A program made the position numbers and the translations under genes. A DNA stretch of 34,958 nucleotides, from NCBI GenBank assembly GCA_016795145.1, contig JAEUII010000151.1, positions 1-34,958 of the forward strand, given 5' to 3'. The notes below the pieces were generated by a model. It had not been told where the DNA came from and searched no databases. It worked only from the letters and a program-made list of their open reading frames with translations. This document shows positions 1 to 9,088 of the stretch, one piece after another (within the stretch, counting starts at the first letter, position 1; every line of letters starts with the position of its first letter). The DNA is from Planctomycetaceae bacterium (GTDB lineage Bacteria; Planctomycetota; Planctomycetia; Planctomycetales; Planctomycetaceae).

Positions 1-2
1 AG

Positions 3-245
3 TACGTTCGTCGACTGGAAGAACTGGAAGCACTTGCGTGCGGCTTCCCGGGTGTTGATCACGCGTTCGCCGTTCAGGCTGGACGGGAGATCCGCATCAT
101 TGTGGATTCTGCACGAGTCAACGATCGACAGGCCGCAAGAATGAGCCGGGATATTGCTCACGCGATCGAACAGACGCTGACCTATCCTGGCGAAATCAAA
201 GTGACCGTCCTGCGCGAAACTCGGAATGTTGAATATGCCCGTTGA
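3..245 (+). CDS. rny: Ribonuclease Y, C-terminal fragment (gene starts before the window)
   Basis: This is the last 80 residues of a protein read in frame 3, ending at the TGA at 243-245. RNase Y is a membrane-anchored endoribonuclease that initiates mRNA decay. The visible part is its conserved C-terminal tail: [18 protein letters not shown], then [27 protein letters not shown] and a final [10 protein letters not shown]. This matches the family's usual ending (AGRE-R-IV ... YPGQIKVTVIRET-A-EYAK). The KH and HD domains lie upstream and cannot be checked. The next gene starts inside its 3' end, so the two are probably co-transcribed. The identification rests on motif recall but the tail is very distinctive. 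Confidence 0.9.
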   Translation, partial: YVRRLEELEALACGFPGVDHAFAVQAGREIRIIVDSARVNDRQAARMSRDIAHAIEQTLTYPGEIKVTVLRETRNVEYAR

Positions 246-3200
246 TAACGAACTGCTTCGTGATCTCCTGGGATATTTGAACTTCTCCCAGGGATCACCA
301 GGCACGCGGTTTCGAGTCTGTTTGAATCAGCTGTTTCTGGATCCATCCATTGCAGCTGGCCCCGACGCACTACGAGACTATCTTCTGAACCAGCTTCAGC
401 GACTTTCCGAAGCGGGTGATGTGGCCTGCGCTGATCCGGCTCAGGCTGCTGCGGTCATCACATTGACGCTCGATCGGCTGCTTCCGGCTTATCGGCAGCA
501 TCATTCGGATTTGCTGGGACATCTTCAGCTTGAAGATCTCTTCACTCCGTTTCTGCTGGCGAAGATGTTCGAAACGGCACTCGCGGTTCGGGCAGAATTT
601 GGTTCAGCCTCTCAGGAAGTGCAGATCACGCAGGCACTCAAACGACTGAACCACTTCGTCGGCTATCGACCTGTGGCGGTTCTGGAAAACGGGCGTCGCA
701 GCGAGGTCTATGATCACGAACGGTTCTGTCCGGTGCCGTTGTACTTCGCGGATGTCGGTGCGGCGAACGGACCTTTTGCGGAGATCATCACGGCAACAAT
801 CGCGTTTATGAAGTCGTTGCCGGACGATCTTGTCGCATGCTCCCATTTTTCACTCGATCGTCTCTCTGAACTGGCGCTGGATGTGCGGTCACACGACCAT
901 CTTCATCCCGTCAACAAGCGAACGAACTATGTGTTTGGCGAATGGGATCCCGAAGAAATTGACACGAAGGGATTTTATCGCCGGTTCGTGATTCGCCGGC
1001 TGATTCTGGATTCGCTGATGGACTGGGTGCGTTCGGAAGGCAATGGTTCCGATCCGGAGCGACTGTACGACGCATCTGCGGTTCTGGCCGGAACGATCCT
1101 GATGGCGTCCGCGATCGCCGGCTCGGGTCCTCAGACGTATGATTCCAGCGTGTCGCTCACTTCACTGCTGCCCGTGGTTGCTCGCCAGCGTGACAACTTC
1201 TATCAGCGTCTGCTGGACACCGCAAAAGGTGATCGCGCAAAGCGATTGAAGAAGCTGGCAGCCGAAGCACGTCAGCCGTTTGGTCACGTGCGTCATGAAC
1301 TGAACATGTACCTCGCCAAGTACGGTGCGGATCAGGTTCAGCATCGTCATCTTTCCTGGATGTTTGCTCGCATGGGCTTTGAGAAAGCCAGTCGCGAGGA
1401 AGCGTCAGTGATTCCCTGCCTGTCGGCTCGCTTCGAGTCGGAGATTCAGGCGAGAGTCGTGATGGTACCGCGAGTTGTCCGATCGGGTGAACTCGACACG
1501 GCGCGAAGGCTGATCTCCGAGGTCATGGATCTGCTTCATCGCGGAGTCCACTGCGGTGGTCTCGTTGATCCCTGGAACATCCTGGGATTTCAGGGCCTGT
1601 TCCCGCTGTTCTTTACTCGGGAAGATTCCATTCCCGATTCGCGCGTCGAAGTTCTGCTCGACATCATGGGACAGATCTTTGATGTGTGTTCGCTGACGAT
1701 GAGTGAAGCGGCGGCGACAGGACGAAATGACATTCACAGCTCAGTGCTGCAGGACTTTCGAAATCTTGCCGAAGAGTGGGATGCTTACGCGACAACCACA
1801 GTCAACGACCTGACTCATGTGGAAGGTGCAAAGTCGGTTGATGCAGCTGTGCAGGTTGCGCGAGTGCTTGCAGACTGGCGAGAAGCCGGTGAAGCAGCAG
1901 GCGACATTTCGTTCTGGCGTCAGCACGTTGAAGACTTCAATGCGACCAGCAGCTTTGCTCAGGTCGTCTCCGCACTGCTGGAGCGTAAGGACCACGTTGC
2001 GGCCATGGGGCTGCTGATGCAGTGGCTCAGCCGCGCGGATTCCGTGCCGCTGGAGAATGGACCGCACTCGATTCACCGGCTGCTGCATCGACTTCTCACG
2101 TGTATCTGCGAGCAATCCGATCCGACACAGAGATGGAACAGCCTTCGTCGCTTTTTTGCTTTCATGGAAGCCAACGCCGGCGAGTTCTGGGACGTGCCAG
2201 GTTTGAGTGAGTTTGTGGCTCAGCGGAAGAAAGGTGGCAAAGGCGGCAAGGGTCAAAAGAACGCCAAGGATGATCTGGACCTGGAACACCTGTTCGATGA
2301 CGACGATTCGGAACAGAACATCCTGGAAGCCGCATGGGACGAAGTCACTTACCGAGACTCGACCGATGACGGCAACGCGTCCGACACCATGGACGGTGCT
2401 TCTGCGCCGGGTACGACTGAGTTTGAAGTTCTGTATCGCCAGATCGAACCTCGCCTGAAGTTCCTGCACTCGGTGGGTTCGCTGTGGGGTATCGCTGCCG
2501 TCTGGGTTTCGCGATCGACCGCAGGGGCGGAGGCCGCTGAAGACCAGAAAGAGAATCTTCGCGACTGGCTGACAGCAATCCGCGGCCGTTTGCATGGGCT
2601 CGGTGAGCTGGTGCGCGAAGTTCGTGATTATGAAATCTCGGTGATGAGTTCCGGGCTGGAAGGGAACATTGAATACGACATTCAAATGCAGTGTCGGTTC
2701 CTTTTGATGCAGAACGCACTCTCGACGACGGTCGAGTTTCTGATGGCCGAACGTCTGATCGGCGCGGTGATCGCAGAAGATCCGGAAGGCAACAAGGAAA
2801 CCGCATCGCTCGACAAGCAAGTCTCCAGGATGTTCACCGCGGTCTTCGCGCGCGATCCTGAGGCAGCGCGAAAGTGTTTTCCGCAGTTGTGTCGTGAACT
2901 CCGAAAGCGGCCGTTGCTGTATGTTCCGTTTGAAAATGGCGGACAGCCTGCGGCGATCCTGAAAGCTCGAACGCTTCAGTCGGTCATTCGCGTTCTGCTC
3001 AGTCAGCTACCGCGACTTGGCCTGCTGGTGGAGACGTATGAACTGCTTCAGACGGCGCTGCAGATGGAGCGTACCATTCGTCCTGCGGGTCAGGCCGTGA
3101 CAGAATTCGACCGGCTGTTTCGCATCGGGCTCAGCAGTTCTGTTGAGGCCATTTTGCAGTCGGCAAGCCGCTGGAAGTCCGACGGTCCTCAGCGAGTGAA

Positions 3201-4197
3201 GAACATCTTCAAGCGAGTTCAGCGTTTGCTGGATGCGTATTCCGATCTGTGGACTCGTCACAGTGGTTCGATGCGTTTGTCCGTTGTGGAAGATCTGCAC
3301 GACAACGACTTCGCACAAGACGTTCGCGAGTTCATTGAATCGTACGGCGAGGACCTGTTCCATACTCGCATGCTGACTCTGGGGAATGCTCGCGCGATTC
3401 TGCACCATGGTGCTGAATCGCTGTTTAAGGAGCTTTCCGAAACCATCGCACTGACTCAGAATGTCAAGATTCTGGATGACATGGAAGAAGGCGTCCTGGA
3501 CCGGGAAGATGCGGTGGAGCTGGCCGAGTTTGTCTATGAGTGTGTCGTGGACAACTTCGATCGGTTCCTTGAATACAACACGACGACGACTCATTCGGAT
3601 TACGGCAATCGCCTGTTCTGTCTGCTCGACTTCCTTCGTATCGAAGCTCTCTACGACCGATTCGAATGGAATACGATTCCATGGCAGGTTGCTCACGAAA
3701 CGATGGCACGCAAAGGCGAACTGGATCTCGCCGCTGCTGTTCAGGATTATGTCGCTGATGAATCACGCAGCACGGCCGAAGCCTTCGTGGATGAACTCGT
3801 TCTGCTGGAAGGCGAATACGGTGTTCGACTGCCGGCATTGCATGATCATGTGAGCGAACGTGTGGTCGGTGCGCTGGCACAGAATCGAATGGCCGCGCTG
3901 GTTCCGATGTCCTGTCCGGGCGTCGGTGGCGTTTCTCAGTCACAGGCGGAAGCGAACTTCCAGACGTTGCGTACGGAAATCGCTGACTTCATGGCGGGTC
4001 GAATCGGTTCCGGCATTGAACCTCCGGAATGGATGCAGCGGCTTGCCAGTGAACTCGATCGTGCTCAGGAGGTTCGCCCCGGTGTGCTTTCAGATTCACT
4101 GATGGACGGAGACTTCGTCAAACTGATTCAAAAGAACATCGACGAACAGCTCTCCGGGATTGGCCGCCTGAACGATGCCGCAGGAAGCGGAATGTGA
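226..4197 (+). CDS. Large uncharacterised protein (about 1,320 aa)
   Basis: I do not recognise a family. The protein is mostly predicted alpha-helix, rich in Leu, Glu, Arg and Asp, with no signal peptide and no membrane segment, so it is probably cytoplasmic. A charged low-complexity linker at about residues 666-695 has Lys-Gly repeats ([11 protein letters not shown]) followed by an acidic run (HLFDDDDSE), dividing it into two large helical halves. No catalytic motif was seen. The ATG at 226 and a second in-frame ATG at 235 both lie inside the end of rny; neither has a strong ribosome-binding site, so translation may be coupled to rny. The stop (TGA 4195-4197) overlaps the ATG of uppP. The reading frame is open for 4 kb with codon use like its neighbours, so it is certainly a gene; the function is unknown. 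A scaffold or helical-repeat role is only a guess. Confidence 0.9.
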   Translation: MLNMPVDNELLRDLLGYLNFSQGSPGTRFRVCLNQLFLDPSIAAGPDALRDYLLNQLQRLSEAGDVACADPAQAAAVITLTLDRLLPAYRQHHSDLLGHLQLEDLFTPFLLAKMFETALAVRAEFGSASQEVQITQALKRLNHFVGYRPVAVLENGRRSEVYDHERFCPVPLYFADVGAANGPFAEIITATIAFMKSLPDDLVACSHFSLDRLSELALDVRSHDHLHPVNKRTNYVFGEWDPEEIDTKGFYRRFVIRRLILDSLMDWVRSEGNGSDPERLYDASAVLAGTILMASAIAGSGPQTYDSSVSLTSLLPVVARQRDNFYQRLLDTAKGDRAKRLKKLAAEARQPFGHVRHELNMYLAKYGADQVQHRHLSWMFARMGFEKASREEASVIPCLSARFESEIQARVVMVPRVVRSGELDTARRLISEVMDLLHRGVHCGGLVDPWNILGFQGLFPLFFTREDSIPDSRVEVLLDIMGQIFDVCSLTMSEAAATGRNDIHSSVLQDFRNLAEEWDAYATTTVNDLTHVEGAKSVDAAVQVARVLADWREAGEAAGDISFWRQHVEDFNATSSFAQVVSALLERKDHVAAMGLLMQWLSRADSVPLENGPHSIHRLLHRLLTCICEQSDPTQRWNSLRRFFAFMEANAGEFWDVPGLSEFVAQRKKGGKGGKGQKNAKDDLDLEHLFDDDDSEQNILEAAWDEVTYRDSTDDGNASDTMDGASAPGTTEFEVLYRQIEPRLKFLHSVGSLWGIAAVWVSRSTAGAEAAEDQKENLRDWLTAIRGRLHGLGELVREVRDYEISVMSSGLEGNIEYDIQMQCRFLLMQNALSTTVEFLMAERLIGAVIAEDPEGNKETASLDKQVSRMFTAVFARDPEAARKCFPQLCRELRKRPLLYVPFENGGQPAAILKARTLQSVIRVLLSQLPRLGLLVETYELLQTALQMERTIRPAGQAVTEFDRLFRIGLSSSVEAILQSASRWKSDGPQRVKNIFKRVQRLLDAYSDLWTRHSGSMRLSVVEDLHDNDFAQDVREFIESYGEDLFHTRMLTLGNARAILHHGAESLFKELSETIALTQNVKILDDMEEGVLDREDAVELAEFVYECVVDNFDRFLEYNTTTTHSDYGNRLFCLLDFLRIEALYDRFEWNTIPWQVAHETMARKGELDLAAAVQDYVADESRSTAEAFVDELVLLEGEYGVRLPALHDHVSERVVGALAQNRMAALVPMSCPGVGGVSQSQAEANFQTLRTEIADFMAGRIGSGIEPPEWMQRLASELDRAQEVRPGVLSDSLMDGDFVKLIQKNIDEQLSGIGRLNDAAGSGM

Positions 4198-5120
4198 TGA
4201 AGCGCACTTTGTGTCTGATGGCTCTGCTCTGTTGTCTCAGCAGCTCTGTGCTCGCCGATGAACAGCCTGCTTCGAAGGACACGGCGCCTCCGCCAACACT
4301 GACGGTGTTCCAGGCGATTGTTTTGGGACTGGTCGAAGGTGCCACCGAGTACCTTCCGGTCAGTTCGACAGGACATTTGCTGATCGCCGAGCACCTGCTG
4401 GGAATGGATGGCAACGAACGTCAGAAGGCGGCCGCAGAATCTCTGGCCATCTGCATTCAGAGCGGCGCGATTCTGGCGGTCCTGTTGCTGTATGCAGGAC
4501 GCATTCGGCAGGTGATCCGAGGAATGCTTGGCAAAGATCCGGACGGCCTTCGACTGTTGATCAATCTGCTTGTCGCCTTCCTGCCGGCCGCGGTGATCGG
4601 ACTGTTGTTCAACAAGTGGATCAAGCAGAACTTTTTCAGTCTGACGTCCGTGTGTCTGGCGTTGCTGACAGGCGGTGTGATCATTCTGGCACAGTCACTT
4701 CGAAGAAAGCCGGTCGATCCAAACGCAGGTCGCGAACTGACCGCGATGACTCCGATTGAGGCACTGATCGTCGGACTGTTTCAGTGTCTCGCCTTCTGGC
4801 CGGGTTTCAGTCGCAGCCTGTCCACGATTCTGGGCTGTCAACTCGCGGGGCTTCGGATGATGGCCGCAGTGGAATTCAGTTTCCTGCTGGGACTGGTCAC
4901 ACTGTCCGCGGCTACAGGATATGAAGGATTGAAGCACGGGTCAGAGATGATCGACAGCTATGGCCTCGCGACTCCGGCCATTGCACTGGTCACCGCATTC
5001 GTCGCGGCGATCGTCAGTGTTCGCTTCATGGTGACCTCGCTCAGTCGCTTCGGACTGACACCGTTCGGCTACTACCGCATCCTTCTTGCCGCTGTGTGTT
5101 ATCTGTGGCTGGCGAAGTGA
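4197..5120 (+). CDS. uppP: Undecaprenyl-diphosphatase UppP (BacA family)
   Basis: UppP removes a phosphate from undecaprenyl diphosphate at the membrane, recycling the lipid carrier for peptidoglycan and other surface polymers; overexpression is known to give bacitracin resistance. Both family signatures are present: GLVEGATEYLPVSSTGH (the E-x3-E region, about residues 37-53) and WPGFSRSLST (the PGxSRS phosphatase loop, about residue 200). Multiple hydrophobic helices follow. About 307 residues, longer than the usual 260-280 because of an N-terminal signal-like stretch (LCLMALLCCLSSSVLA) and a Pro/Thr linker before the first family helix. The ATG at 4197 shares its A with the TGA of the upstream gene, preceded by AGGAA at 4182-4186; a GTG at 4194 is an alternative. 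Likely in one operon with the upstream large gene. Confidence 0.93.
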   Translation: MKRTLCLMALLCCLSSSVLADEQPASKDTAPPPTLTVFQAIVLGLVEGATEYLPVSSTGHLLIAEHLLGMDGNERQKAAAESLAICIQSGAILAVLLLYAGRIRQVIRGMLGKDPDGLRLLINLLVAFLPAAVIGLLFNKWIKQNFFSLTSVCLALLTGGVIILAQSLRRKPVDPNAGRELTAMTPIEALIVGLFQCLAFWPGFSRSLSTILGCQLAGLRMMAAVEFSFLLGLVTLSAATGYEGLKHGSEMIDSYGLATPAIALVTAFVAAIVSVRFMVTSLSRFGLTPFGYYRILLAAVCYLWLAK

Positions 5121-5185
5121 GTTTTCAGGGTTCAGTTTTCAGTTTTCAGTTTTCAGGGTTCGGGGTTCGGGGTTCAGGGTTCGGG
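5121..5185. repeat. Degenerate heptamer tandem repeat (GTTTTCA / GTTCGGG type)
   Basis: Directly after the uppP stop there are about nine consecutive 6-7-base units of two kinds, first GTTTTCA-like, then GTTCGGG/GTTCAGG-like. The change from the TTTTCA to the TTCGGG form midway suggests slippage followed by drift. It is non-coding and lies 80 nt before the DUF1559 start. No terminator-like hairpin is seen in it. Confidence 0.8.
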
Positions 5186-5267
5186 CCTTGAATTCCAGCG
5201 AGTTCTTTGAGCAGACAAATCCGGGCGGGCTATGACTCTTTGAAGAGACACGCTTCAGGAGCCAGAC

Positions 5268-6440
5268 ATGTCGAACGACGCTTCAGAGACAACAACTCCG
5301 ACCAATAAGTCACCCGGTTCGTGGATCAGCATCGCTGTCACGGTCCTGTGCATCGCGGTTCTGGTGTCGGTTTTGATTCCACAGATCCTGGAATCGCGTC
5401 AGCAGGCGAGACGGATTCAATCAAAGAACAACCTGAAGCAGATCGGACTCGCGCTGCACAATTACCACGATGTCTATGATTCCTTCCCCATTGGCGGTAC
5501 GTTCGCTGCTGACGGAACGCCGATTCATGGATGGTGCTTTCGAATTCATCCTTATATGGAAGCGAGCAGTTTGTATTCCGAGGTGAACCATCACCTTCCG
5601 TGGGATCATCCTGTTAACGAGGGATTGTTTCGCACAAAGATGCCAGCCTGGCTTAATCCCGAATTCGATGTCTCGTACGACAGCCAGGGACGTGGACTGA
5701 CTCACTACCCTGGCAATCCAGCGGTCTTGCACCGTCAGAATTCTGTATCGAAAAGGGACATGACCAGCGGGCTTGAACATTCGTGGCTGGCTGGAGAAAT
5801 CAACGGCCGATTTCAGCCATGGGGCTATCCTCTGAACTGGCGAGCCATTGAGCTTCCTCTTGGTACTGCTCTCGGCAACTATGGCACCGCAAATGACGAT
5901 GGCACTGCACAGTTCTGTTTGGGAGACGGCGCCGTTCGCCGATTTCACAGCGAAACAGATCAGCAGATTCTTCAGCAGCTGATCAACGCCCCTCCGAAGG
6001 TCGCCGAGGAGTTCACGACGCCGTCAAAGACAATCTTCGAAACTCAGCAGAACACGGCATGGACGGAGCAATGGCTGCAGGCCAGAGACGACCCATTCAA
6101 CGTCCAGCACAAAGGCGGTGGAAGAACGACGGTGCTGTTTGATCCGCACGGACATGCGTACCACGCGCGAGTGTATTCACGGGAAGACGGACAGCCTGCA
6201 CTGGCAGCAAACAGCGACCAGCGGATCGATCTCCTGGGGATGATTGACGAACACCCTGAACTGCAGGTGATCGATTATGCGGGGATTCTGGACACAGAAA
6301 CTGCGAAGCAGATTGTTCGGCTGAAGGACCTCCGATACTTGATCGTGCGGAAATTTAGCCTGGATGAGAAGGACCACATGGCATTGAAGAAGACTCTACC
6401 TGCCGTTCAAATTTTCGACCGGGATGGAACGGAATACTGA
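5268..6440 (+). CDS. DUF1559-family protein without a prepilin signal
   Basis: Membrane-anchored DUF1559-type protein of 390 residues; the family is hugely expanded in planctomycetes and its function is unknown. A single hydrophobic segment (about residues 19-40) is followed by the family signature RQQARRIQSKNNLKQIGLA and HNYHDVYDSFP. Unlike typical members it lacks the [10 protein letters not shown] prepilin-cleavage motif; the hydrophobic segment is preceded by a polar Thr/Ser-rich tail instead. GDGAVRRF at about residues 225-232 resembles the DG-V-F ending of the usual H-X9-DG motif, but another 160 residues follow, with no recognised domain. Start ATG 5268 has AGGAG at 5257-5261. No partner gene is nearby; an isolated transcription unit is likely. 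Confidence 0.85.
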   Translation: MSNDASETTTPTNKSPGSWISIAVTVLCIAVLVSVLIPQILESRQQARRIQSKNNLKQIGLALHNYHDVYDSFPIGGTFAADGTPIHGWCFRIHPYMEASSLYSEVNHHLPWDHPVNEGLFRTKMPAWLNPEFDVSYDSQGRGLTHYPGNPAVLHRQNSVSKRDMTSGLEHSWLAGEINGRFQPWGYPLNWRAIELPLGTALGNYGTANDDGTAQFCLGDGAVRRFHSETDQQILQQLINAPPKVAEEFTTPSKTIFETQQNTAWTEQWLQARDDPFNVQHKGGGRTTVLFDPHGHAYHARVYSREDGQPALAANSDQRIDLLGMIDEHPELQVIDYAGILDTETAKQIVRLKDLRYLIVRKFSLDEKDHMALKKTLPAVQIFDRDGTEY

Positions 6441-6499
6441 GGAGACTCGCGCGAGGCTTTGTGGTGGGCGTAGCGAAGAAAGTCGCGGAGTGCCGGGAA

Positions 6500-6556
6500 C
6501 GATTGAAGACAATCGGTTTACTCTTGATTGGTAACGATTGGGGACAATCGTTCTAC
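6500..6556. repeat. Pair of REP-like hairpins upstream of the hydrolase gene
   Basis: Two hairpins with the same stem: CGATTG, loop AAGA, CAATCG (6500-6515) and CGATTG, loop GGGA, CAATCG (6535-6550). The second is followed by TTCTAC, so on the minus strand it begins with GTAGAA then the palindrome. This is the same layout as the hairpins at 19108, 22489, 22828, 23005 and 23049. Confidence 0.75.
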
Positions 6557-6597
6557 ACTGGACCTGGCGGGCTGGAGCGTCAATAACACGTCGTGAA

Positions 6598-6628
6598 CAA
6601 CCTCCTGCGTTTGGCGAATAGGAGGTTG
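6598..6628 (+). promoter_or_regulatory. Perfect 9-bp inverted repeat containing an AGGAGG sequence
   Basis: CAACCTCCT (6598-6606) pairs exactly with AGGAGGTTG (6620-6628) across a 13-nt loop. The right arm holds a perfect Shine-Dalgarno AGGAGG placed 5 nt before an ATG at 6631, which opens a 62-codon frame running through the true start (GTG 6680) in another frame. It could be an RBS-masking hairpin with a leader peptide, or an unrelated hairpin. Confidence 0.45.
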
Positions 6629-6679
6629 CAATGTCTGCGATCTCTGCAGACGTGATCTTGGCGACGGGAGTCTGCGCGC

Positions 6680-9010
6680 GTGAACGTACGATTGATTGCT
6701 CTGGCCGCGTTTTTCTGCTTCCCACTGCTGCTTCCAGCGCAGGAGATACCAACGGGAATCCCGGAACGCACTCCGGCGGATCTGGGCTTCGATTCCGCGC
6801 GGTTGAGTTTGATCGATGAGATCGTGCGTGAAGGGATCGACACCGCAAAGATGCCGGGATGTGTCGTTGTCGTGGGGCGGCGCGAAGGAATTGTCTATCG
6901 GAAGGCGTTTGGCTTTCGTCAGACTGTTCCGGACAAGGTGCCGATGACAATCGACACGGTCTTTGACCTGGCCTCGCTGACTAAGCCCATTGCGACCGCG
7001 ACGAGTGTGATGGTTCTGATTGGCCAGAAGAAGATCGACCCTGAAGCGACTGCCGCAACCTACTGGCCGGAGTTTGGAAAGAACGGCAAGGAAGTGATCA
7101 CCGTTCGACAGCTGCTGACGCACACGGGCGGATTGATCGCGGACAATTCTATCAAAGACTACGAAGGCACGCCGGAAGAGTCGCTTGCAAAGATCTGCGA
7201 GCTGAAGCCATCCTCAACGCCGGGATCCGAATTCACCTACAGCGATGTCGGCTTTATCGTGCTGGGTGAGATCGTCCGAAAGGTCAGCGGCCAGTCTGTT
7301 CACGAGTTCTCGCGCGATCATATCTATTCGCCACTGGCGATGAAGGAAACTGGTTACCTGCCTGGCGATCCACTTCGTGCTCGAGCGGCCGTCACGGAAC
7401 AGCGGGAAAATCGATGGATGCAGGGAGAAGTCCATGATCCTCGCGCCTGGGCATTGGGTGGTGTCGCGGGACATGCGGGACTGTTTTCCACCGCCGACGA
7501 TCTCTCCCGCTACGCAGTGATGATGCTGAACCAGGGCAAACTTGGCGACACGACAATTCTTGACGCAGCCACCTGGAAGCTGATGACGACAGCGGTCGAT
7601 GTCCCTCGAGGCCGACGAGCGCTCGGATGGGACGCCCGCACTGGTTATTCGTCGAACCGGGGAGATCTGATGTCGTCCGCCGCCTTTGGTCATGGTGGGT
7701 TCACGGGCACGGGCATCTGGATTGATCCGGTCGAGAATATGTTCGTTCTGTTCCTTAGCAATCGCGTTCATCCGGATGGGAAGGGACTGGTGAATCCGCT
7801 GATTGGTCGAGTCGCAACGATCGCCGGAGCCGCCCTGCGTGATGGATCGATTGTCGTGAATCGTCGCACAGCGGATGTTCGCAACGGAATCGATGTCCTG
7901 CGTGACAGTAAGTTTGAAACTCTGAAGGGCAGGACGATCGGCCTTATTACAAATCAGACAGGCCTGAGCCGCGACGGCGTCAGCACGATTCGACTGTTGC
8001 ACGAAGCAGAGGGAGTCAAACTGGCGGCCTTGTTTAGTCCGGAACACGGGCTCGAAGGGAAGCTCGACATTCCAAAGATTGGAGATCAGCAGGATCAAAC
8101 AACCGGGCTAAAGGTCTTCAGCCTGTACGGAGAAACTCGGACACCGTCCAAAGAAAGCCTCGCCGGTGTGGATACTCTGGTCTTCGACATACAGGACATT
8201 GGCTGTCGGTTCTACACCTATGTGTCGACCATGGGTAATGCCATGAAGGCTGCTGCGGCAAGCAACATTCGATTCGTGGTGCTGGATCGAGTCAACCCGA
8301 TCGGGGGAACAGAAGTCGCGGGGCCCATTTTGAATGACGGAGATCAGTCGTTCGTCGGTTACCACACATTGCCGGTTCGCCATGGAATGACGGCTGGCGA
8401 ACTTGCCACGCTGTTTGTTCGTGAGATGCCCGAACTGAAATCTCTGGATCTTCAGGTTGTAAAAGTCGAAGGCTGGCAGCGTTCACAGATGTTCGACGAA
8501 ACCGGACTCAGCTGGACGAATCCATCGCCCAACATGCGGAATCTGAATGAGGCCGTTCTGTATCCGGGAGTTGGCCTGCTGGAGATGACCAATGTCTCAG
8601 TCGGGCGAGGCACTGACACACCGTTTGAGGTATTGGGTGCACCATGGATCACGGAACGAGAACTGGCGGCGGAAATGAATTCCGCTGGTTTGCCGGGACT
8701 TCGCTTCGTGCCAACTCGCTTCACACCATCGTCGTCAAAGTTCGCGAATGAGTCCTGTGGAGGCATCAATATCCTGATCACCGATCGAAGCGTTGTTGAG
8801 CCTGTGCGACTTGGACTCCAGCTCATGTGCAGCCTGCGAAAACTGCATCCCGACCAGTGGGAAACAAAGAACATGAATCGTCTGCTCAGCAGCGTGCTGG
8901 TGCGTGACGCGGTACTGGCAGGAAAGCCGGCACACGAAATTGTGGACTCGTGGCAGCAGGAACTTGAGACATTTCTACAGCGTCGAAGCAACTGTTTGCT
9001 CTATCCTTAA
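6680..9010 (+). CDS. Secreted serine hydrolase (beta-lactamase fold) fused to NamZ/DUF1343 exo-N-acetylmuramidase
   Basis: Two-domain exported protein of 776 residues. A signal peptide spans about residues 1-20 (FFCFPLLLPA). Residues about 30-385 are a class C beta-lactamase/penicillin-binding fold: S99-L-T-K102 carries the nucleophile Ser and general-base Lys, Y187-S-D replaces the usual YxN, and HGGFTGT at 338-344 takes the place of the KTG strand. This subgroup covers esterases, D-Ala peptidases and other hydrolases, so the substrate cannot be told. Residues about 403-776 are DUF1343, characterised elsewhere as NamZ, which releases MurNAc from peptidoglycan fragments; landmarks are GLITNQTGL, FSPEHG (452-457) and FDIQDIGCRFYTY. 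Together this suggests periplasmic muropeptide turnover. The GTG start has GGAG at 6667-6670. It may be monocistronic. Confidence 0.92.
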   Translation: MNVRLIALAAFFCFPLLLPAQEIPTGIPERTPADLGFDSARLSLIDEIVREGIDTAKMPGCVVVVGRREGIVYRKAFGFRQTVPDKVPMTIDTVFDLASLTKPIATATSVMVLIGQKKIDPEATAATYWPEFGKNGKEVITVRQLLTHTGGLIADNSIKDYEGTPEESLAKICELKPSSTPGSEFTYSDVGFIVLGEIVRKVSGQSVHEFSRDHIYSPLAMKETGYLPGDPLRARAAVTEQRENRWMQGEVHDPRAWALGGVAGHAGLFSTADDLSRYAVMMLNQGKLGDTTILDAATWKLMTTAVDVPRGRRALGWDARTGYSSNRGDLMSSAAFGHGGFTGTGIWIDPVENMFVLFLSNRVHPDGKGLVNPLIGRVATIAGAALRDGSIVVNRRTADVRNGIDVLRDSKFETLKGRTIGLITNQTGLSRDGVSTIRLLHEAEGVKLAALFSPEHGLEGKLDIPKIGDQQDQTTGLKVFSLYGETRTPSKESLAGVDTLVFDIQDIGCRFYTYVSTMGNAMKAAAASNIRFVVLDRVNPIGGTEVAGPILNDGDQSFVGYHTLPVRHGMTAGELATLFVREMPELKSLDLQVVKVEGWQRSQMFDETGLSWTNPSPNMRNLNEAVLYPGVGLLEMTNVSVGRGTDTPFEVLGAPWITERELAAEMNSAGLPGLRFVPTRFTPSSSKFANESCGGINILITDRSVVEPVRLGLQLMCSLRKLHPDQWETKNMNRLLSSVLVRDAVLAGKPAHEIVDSWQQELETFLQRRSNCLLYP

Positions 9011-9088
9011 CGTCACACGTCAGAGAACTTGCCTGATTAAGGACAACAACACACTCAGGTCTGCGACAGACGGTACCCGAACCACTCC

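Noticed and set aside
1741..2820. 359-codon minus-strand ORF inside the 1,320-aa gene
   Set aside because: It lies wholly within a well-supported plus-strand gene, has no RBS and resembles no family; its length reflects the codon bias of the opposite strand.
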